Shown here piece by piece: positions 44,321 to 48,756 of a stretch of DNA of 48,756 nt. The notes under the pieces were generated by a model. The model saw only the letters and a list, made by a program, of their open reading frames with translations. It did no database searches and had not been told where the DNA came from. The DNA comes from Clostridiales bacterium (GTDB lineage: Bacteria; Bacillota; Clostridia; Oscillospirales; UBA644). The stretch is from contig QAKR01000025.1 in assembly GCA_003343705.1 (NCBI GenBank), positions 1-48,756 of the forward strand, in the 5' to 3' direction. Position 1 is the stretch's first letter. Each line of letters begins with the position of its first letter. The position numbers were made by a program, and so were the translations under genes.

Positions 44321-46390
44321 GTGAAAAGAATTTTATCTGTTCTTTTAATTTGCATTATCTCTGTTAGCTTTTTATCAATGTATACATACGCTGAAAATTA
44401 TGTAGAAATAAGCACTGCGGCAGATATTTTAGCTATTATAGAAAATCCTAATGGGAATTATAGGCTTACATCAGATATTATTCTTTCAACTGAAGAATTA
44501 TCTTCAATTAAAACACCATATTTGATCCCGGAATTTTTCGGTATTTTTGATGGTAATGGGCATACAATCTCCGGATTTAAAAACATTAATAATAATTTAA
44601 TAGGCAGTTTACAAAATGCAGGTGGATTTTTTGGTATAAACAATGGGAATATTATTAATACTATCTTTTCTAACTTTAACATAAATCAATCGTATTTTGA
44701 TGATTTTGATGATGTTCAGACATATGTAGGCTTGCTTGTAGGAATAAATAACGGAAAGCTTTCTGATTGTAGTGTTATAAACGGAAAGATTTCTGTATCA
44801 AATCATACAACTTCAAAAGCCCCGTATAGTGTTGTAACAAACGGGGTTTATGTCGGAGGAATATGCGGCTTAAACAATGGTGTGGTTAAAAACTGTTCTT
44901 CCTCCGGCACAGCATTTGCTGAAGCGACCGCTACATATAACGATGCCCTTAACAATTCTGTTGCCAGTGGGATTGTAGGGCTGGATAATAATATGAAAAA
45001 ACAAATGAATACAAAAATTGAAGATTGTAGTTCAAAGATGGATTTAATTTCCGGATATTGCGCCGGCGGTATTGTCGGTGAAACTAATTATACAATTGTC
45101 TCAGGTTGTTCTTTTGAAGGGACTGTTTCTGCTATTAATTATGCAGGGGGTATAGTAGGGCGGGTTTCATATAATACTTCTATTTTAACTTGTGTAAATT
45201 TCGGTAATATATACTCAGCAGAAAAATGCGGTGGGATAGTTTCAGAGATGGCAAACAGTATTGTTAAGCAATGTGCAAATTTCGGATCAATAAAAAACTT
45301 TAACGAAAAAGCTGTTGCAAAGATTTATACCGGAGGTATATGCGGATATTCTTTTACCTCAGTAATAGAGAATTGTTTTAATGTCGGCCAAATTTCAGTT
45401 AATGCACCGGGCGTTACTTCATATATATATGTGGGAGGAATTTGCGGAAGGCAGACTAAAACCAACGAATCCGAAAACTACATACGATATTGTTATAATG
45501 CAGGTTCAGTATCAGCTGTTTCAACAAAATTAAATGAAACAGGTTCTATTGTCGGTAGGATAACTGATTCAACAGCGGAAAACTGCTATTATCTATCCGG
45601 AACATGGCAAACAGCAAGTGGAAATGGGATTATATCCTCCACTGTTTTGAACTCTGAAGACAAAACAAATTCCAAAGTATTTATAGGCTTTGACTTTAAT
45701 CAAATTTGGATAATGGGTAAAGAAGGTCCTGTTTTACGAGGATGTTTAAAAATATGTAATAGTGTTCCTTCATTACCGGAAATTGTATCTGTTGCTAAGA
45801 CGTCCTTGACAGTTCTTAGCATTCCCGGGTGTGAATACTCAGTTAACGGTACAGATTGGCAACAATCAAATATATTTGAAAAGTTAACACCAGATACTCA
45901 GTATATGGTCTATACCAGGTATGCACAAACAGAAAAGTTTTTTCCATCTCAAAAAAGTGAACCTATTTTAGTCCGTACATTAAAAGAGGAAATTAAAAAA
46001 CTTGATAAACCTGTTTTGCAAAATCGTACCCAAACATCTATAACTCTTGTTTATGTTGAGGGTTATGAATATCGGATAGGTGAAAATGGAACATGGCAAA
46101 AAATCTCTGTTTTTCAAAATCTTATACCTGATACAGAATACTTATTTTATGTAAGGAGTTTAGATTCAGATGTAAGCGATCCTTTGTTGGTAAAAACATT
46201 AAAAACTATTGCAGGTGATATTAATAAGAGTGGTAAAGTAGATCTTTTTGATGCAATGAAAGTCTTTTTACATGTAGCTGGGAAAATTGTATTGGAAGAC
46301 GACGCATTTATTTCAGCAGATATAGATAAAAATGGGAATATTAAAATTGATGATGCAATGAAAATATTTAATATTTTAGCAGGGAAATAA
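44321..46390 (+). CDS. secreted GLUG-repeat protein with Fn3-like and dockerin domains
   Basis: The 689-residue product has a signal peptide (MKRILSVLLICIISVSFLSMYTYAENY, cut after AYA/YAE region). Residues about 60-430 hold many GLUG-type repeats of the form GGICGLNNGVVKNCSSSGT and YAGGIVGRVSYNTSILTCVN; these form a beta-helix in adhesins. Then come two short fibronectin-type modules (about 480-620), and from 632 a dockerin type I pair: GDINKSGKVDLFDAMKVF and ADIDKNGNIKIDDAMKIF. The first keeps Asp 1, Asn 3, Asp 9 and Asp 12; the second has Lys at position 9. Dockerins bind cohesins in extracellular complexes. The start is GTG, 12 bp after GGAGG, behind a perfect promoter. Confidence 0.88.
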   Translation: MKRILSVLLICIISVSFLSMYTYAENYVEISTAADILAIIENPNGNYRLTSDIILSTEELSSIKTPYLIPEFFGIFDGNGHTISGFKNINNNLIGSLQNAGGFFGINNGNIINTIFSNFNINQSYFDDFDDVQTYVGLLVGINNGKLSDCSVINGKISVSNHTTSKAPYSVVTNGVYVGGICGLNNGVVKNCSSSGTAFAEATATYNDALNNSVASGIVGLDNNMKKQMNTKIEDCSSKMDLISGYCAGGIVGETNYTIVSGCSFEGTVSAINYAGGIVGRVSYNTSILTCVNFGNIYSAEKCGGIVSEMANSIVKQCANFGSIKNFNEKAVAKIYTGGICGYSFTSVIENCFNVGQISVNAPGVTSYIYVGGICGRQTKTNESENYIRYCYNAGSVSAVSTKLNETGSIVGRITDSTAENCYYLSGTWQTASGNGIISSTVLNSEDKTNSKVFIGFDFNQIWIMGKEGPVLRGCLKICNSVPSLPEIVSVAKTSLTVLSIPGCEYSVNGTDWQQSNIFEKLTPDTQYMVYTRYAQTEKFFPSQKSEPILVRTLKEEIKKLDKPVLQNRTQTSITLVYVEGYEYRIGENGTWQKISVFQNLIPDTEYLFYVRSLDSDVSDPLLVKTLKTIAGDINKSGKVDLFDAMKVFLHVAGKIVLEDDAFISADIDKNGNIKIDDAMKIFNILAGK

Positions 46391-46434
46391 ATATTAAATT
46401 TTAATTTGTAAAATTTTTATAAGGGGTTCTGATT

Positions 46435-48177
46435 ATGAGAAAGGCACTATTTACCGCGCTTATAACAATAGGCGTAATTTTCTCCATGGCGATTGCAGTA
46501 CAAGCAGCAGATTTTACTATTCCACATGCGAATACTCCTCCCGTTATTGATGGTAAAGATTCCTCCTCGGAAGAATGGGCAAATGCATATCATGTTTTCC
46601 TTAATTACGAAACAGGTGACTGGTACGGGTGCGTTGTAGGCGATGAAGCTAAATTTGGATATATTCAAGACAAAGACAACGCCTGTGAAGGTTATGATGT
46701 TTATTACATGTACTATAACGATTCTTCGGAAGATACAAATTTAGATTACGAAGTTAAAAACGGCGGAATATACATAAAAGTTGTTGCTAAAGATAAATCA
46801 CGCGGAAAAGCTCTTTCTGAGGCAGACGGAGCTTATAATGCCGGTGATGTTGTCCAAGTTGCAATCTCACCGCTGAATTCAAAAAGCCGTCCTTCAAATA
46901 ATGTATCTTCATATCTTTATGATTTCCCATATTATACGGCAATGAATACGAAAAATTCTGATTCATGCTACTTTGAACACTTTCAGTATAAAACTGGAGA
47001 GCTTACTCTCGGTAGCTCTCTGGGTATCAAAACTCAATCAACTGTTACAGCCGACGGATATTTTATGGAAATACAAATTCCATGGAAAGCAATGAATGTT
47101 GGTAACAGGCTTCCTAAACACACCCCCGGTTCAATGATGGGTTTAGGTGTAGTTCTAATGGACTGGGTAGCTTCTTCCCCATTTTATGAAGTTGCGGATT
47201 TCGGATCAGGTACTGATTTCCTTTCGGCATTACAGAATGCTCGTAAGTATAATACCGTTACATTTGGTGAAATTACAGCTGCTCCCGGGGCAAACAAATC
47301 TGATTTATCAGCTCTTAAATCTGCTATAACAACTGCTGAAGGATTAAAAGAATCTGAATATACTCCCGCAACATGGGCAGTATTAGCACATGCTGTTGCA
47401 AATGCAAAAGAAATTACAGAGGCTGATCCTCAAACAAAAGCTGATGAAGCAAAAGCTCAGGTTGAAAAAGCAATTGCAGCTTTGTTAAAAATTGCAGATG
47501 CAACACCTTTCCAAATACTACAAGCTACAATAGCTTCGGTTTCAAATTATGTAGAAGCTGATTATGATTCTGAATTGTGGGCTATAATGCAGCAAGCTCT
47601 TACAAATGCGAAAGCTATTACAGAACAGAACACAGAAGCAGAAATAAATGCAGCTAATGATGCATTAACAGCTGCAATTAATAAAATGTTAAATCCAAGT
47701 GATGCGGATGTAAGCACTCTTAATACGGTTATAAATTCTGCAAAGCTTCTTAAGGAAAGGTCTTTTTCAGCTGAAGATTGGGCTGCTTTACAGGCTGCAA
47801 TTGTTGAAGCTGAAAAGCTGACTGCTAAAAATTCTCAATATGAAATTGATAAAGCAGTTGAAAAATTAAATACACTAATGGCTAAATCAAACCAAAATAC
47901 TTCTGATAAAGATGACAGTTCTGTTAACAGTAGTTCAAAAACTGAAAACAACGCATTTCCTTGGTGGGGAATAGTAATAATAGTTGTTGGTGTTCTTGTA
48001 GTTGCTGCTGTTGTTCTCTTTATTATAATAAAAAATAAAAAAGCGCAGAATATTCCTACGGAAGCACAACCGGAAAGCATTCAATCTGTAGAGTCAGAAG
48101 AACACGAGGGTTCAATGTCAGAAGAAAATATGAATTTAGAAGTTTCTCAAGAACAACCTTCTGAAGAAGATAAATAA
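46435..48177 (+). CDS. surface protein with CBM9-like and three FIVAR modules
   Basis: The 580-residue product has a signal peptide (about 1-24), then a CBM9-like beta domain (about 25-270; IPHANTPPVIDGKDSSSEEW starts it, and MEIQIPWKAMNV lies near its end). Residues 289-484 hold three FIVAR repeats of ~60 residues (NAKEITEADPQTKADEAKA, NAKAITEQNTEAEINAAND, EAEKLTAKNSQYEIDKAVE). A Ser-rich linker, one membrane helix (about 510-533) and an acidic cytosolic tail (534-580) follow. It is thus anchored by a helix, not by a sortase motif. It probably binds sugars at the surface. It follows the dockerin gene by 44 bp with an AAGGGG site, and may be cotranscribed with it. Confidence 0.85.
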   Translation: MRKALFTALITIGVIFSMAIAVQAADFTIPHANTPPVIDGKDSSSEEWANAYHVFLNYETGDWYGCVVGDEAKFGYIQDKDNACEGYDVYYMYYNDSSEDTNLDYEVKNGGIYIKVVAKDKSRGKALSEADGAYNAGDVVQVAISPLNSKSRPSNNVSSYLYDFPYYTAMNTKNSDSCYFEHFQYKTGELTLGSSLGIKTQSTVTADGYFMEIQIPWKAMNVGNRLPKHTPGSMMGLGVVLMDWVASSPFYEVADFGSGTDFLSALQNARKYNTVTFGEITAAPGANKSDLSALKSAITTAEGLKESEYTPATWAVLAHAVANAKEITEADPQTKADEAKAQVEKAIAALLKIADATPFQILQATIASVSNYVEADYDSELWAIMQQALTNAKAITEQNTEAEINAANDALTAAINKMLNPSDADVSTLNTVINSAKLLKERSFSAEDWAALQAAIVEAEKLTAKNSQYEIDKAVEKLNTLMAKSNQNTSDKDDSSVNSSSKTENNAFPWWGIVIIVVGVLVVAAVVLFIIIKNKKAQNIPTEAQPESIQSVESEEHEGSMSEENMNLEVSQEQPSEEDK

Positions 48178-48196
48178 TAGTTTTATAATCAGTTAT

Positions 48197-48236
48197 ATAT
48201 CGTTTCGGTAATTTATTGCCGAAACGATATTTTTTT
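48197..48236 (+). terminator. terminator after the CBM9-like/FIVAR gene
   Basis: ATATCGTTTCGG (48197-48208) pairs perfectly with CCGAAACGATAT (48219-48230). The stem extends by three more pairs including a G-U, and TTTTTT follows. Confidence 0.93.
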
Positions 48237-48382
48237 AACTGATTATTTATATTTATCAATAAGTAAAGAAACGATTAACATTATTCAATCGGACAAGTAG
48301 TGTATAAAGGATCTAACAGGTACAAGATGTAGCCCTAGAAGACAAGTTCACATTTTATTCAAAAAAAAAAGTGAAAAAGGGG
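48237..48382 (+). other. spacer upstream of the rRNA promoter with an A-tract
   Basis: No gene is visible. A run of ten or more A (about 48361-48370) just before GTGAAAAAGG lies at -60 to -45 from the rRNA promoter, where an UP element would bind the alpha subunit. Confidence 0.5.
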
Positions 48383-48411
48383 TTGACGAATGCGAATTTG
48401 TGTGGTATAAT
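48383..48411 (+). promoter_or_regulatory. rRNA operon promoter
   Basis: TTGACG (48383-48388) and TATAAT (48406-48411), 17 bp apart, with TGG before the -10 box. The A-tract upstream and the 16S gene downstream support an rrn promoter. Confidence 0.9.
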
Positions 48412-48694
48412 AATCAAGCCGCTAAACGAGAGGGCAAAAAAACAAAGCGGTAGCGAGACATAAAAAAGAATAACGCAGGTAAGTGAAAATGCTTACAAAA
48501 AGCGAGTTTTTTAAATGAATTGCAAAAGAATGAACCTTGAAAATTAAACAATGACATACCCTGTTAATTTACAGACCACGGTCTGTCGCGGAGAAGCAAA
48601 ACTCCGAGTAAACAAAAAAATGCGAAACGAACCAGAACAATACTTTGTCTGGTGAGAACTCAAAAGAAACTAAACTCTATGACGAGTTTAATAT
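48412..48694 (+). other. rRNA leader
   Basis: The transcript should start near 48418. The leader has CCGCT/AGCGG pairing (48419-48450), a boxA-like antitermination site CCTTGAAAATTAAACA (about 48535-48550), a hairpin ACAGAC/GTCTGT (48571-48586), CGGAG/CTCCG (48589-48606) and AAACTC/GAGTTT before the 16S start. These are the usual antitermination and processing signals of firmicute rrn leaders. Confidence 0.7.

Positions 48695-48756
<62 letters not shown>

Overview
The window comes from a low-GC Gram-positive anaerobe, most likely of class Clostridia. The evidence is the AT-rich composition, the sigma-A-like promoters (TTGACA, 17 bp, TATAAT), the strong Shine-Dalgarno sites, a Tad/Flp pilus operon without outer-membrane parts, a dockerin-bearing surface protein, and a 16S rRNA 5' end that looks firmicute. 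I cannot name a genus. No transposase, integrase, CRISPR array or tRNA gene was seen.

Layout. (1) 1-8658: the 3' end of rpoB, then rpoC, rpsL, rpsG, fusA and tuf, closed by a strong terminator. rpsL has its own promoter, and the rpsL-rpsG gap can fold into competing RNA hairpins. (2) 8.7-12.8 kb: a more AT-rich accessory stretch with two predicted lipoproteins (one with an internal duplication, one of repeated 'YY' blades) and a convergent MFS transporter whose leader looks like an attenuator. (3) 13.1-22.2 kb: a strong promoter, a c-di-GMP-I (GEMM) riboswitch, an intrinsic terminator, and then a complete monoderm Tad pilus operon: prepilin peptidase, Flp pilin, TadE, a TadG-like protein, CpaB, TadZ, TadA, TadB and TadC. 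It ends with a DUF192 protein and a coiled-coil protein that begins with a DivIVA-like motif. (4) 22.3-25.6 kb, minus strand: a two-gene ABC exporter followed by a cysteine synthase. (5) 25.65-34 kb: maf, a divergent mreB, mreC, mreD and PBP2, then a GH99/GH71-like lipoprotein, an orphan MinD and methylglyoxal synthase. minC, minE and rodA, usual in clostridial versions of this locus, are absent. (6) 34-44 kb: hisS and aspS, a GldA/GldF/GldG/DUF4340-type ABC system, and thrS. (7) 44.2-48.2 kb: a GLUG-repeat/dockerin surface protein and a CBM9-like/FIVAR membrane-anchored protein. (8) 48.2-48.756 kb: terminator, rRNA promoter, rRNA leader and the first bases of 16S rRNA.

How it fits together. 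Most of the window is core growth machinery: transcription, translation, tRNA charging and wall elongation. The most distinctive module is the Tad operon. A c-di-GMP aptamer and a terminator sit between its promoter and its first gene, so pilus synthesis is probably set by the second messenger. The two extra genes at its end suggest a maturation or positioning function specific to this group. The morphogenesis locus is the second unusual region: the MreB nucleotide-binding loops deviate from consensus and several usual neighbours are missing.
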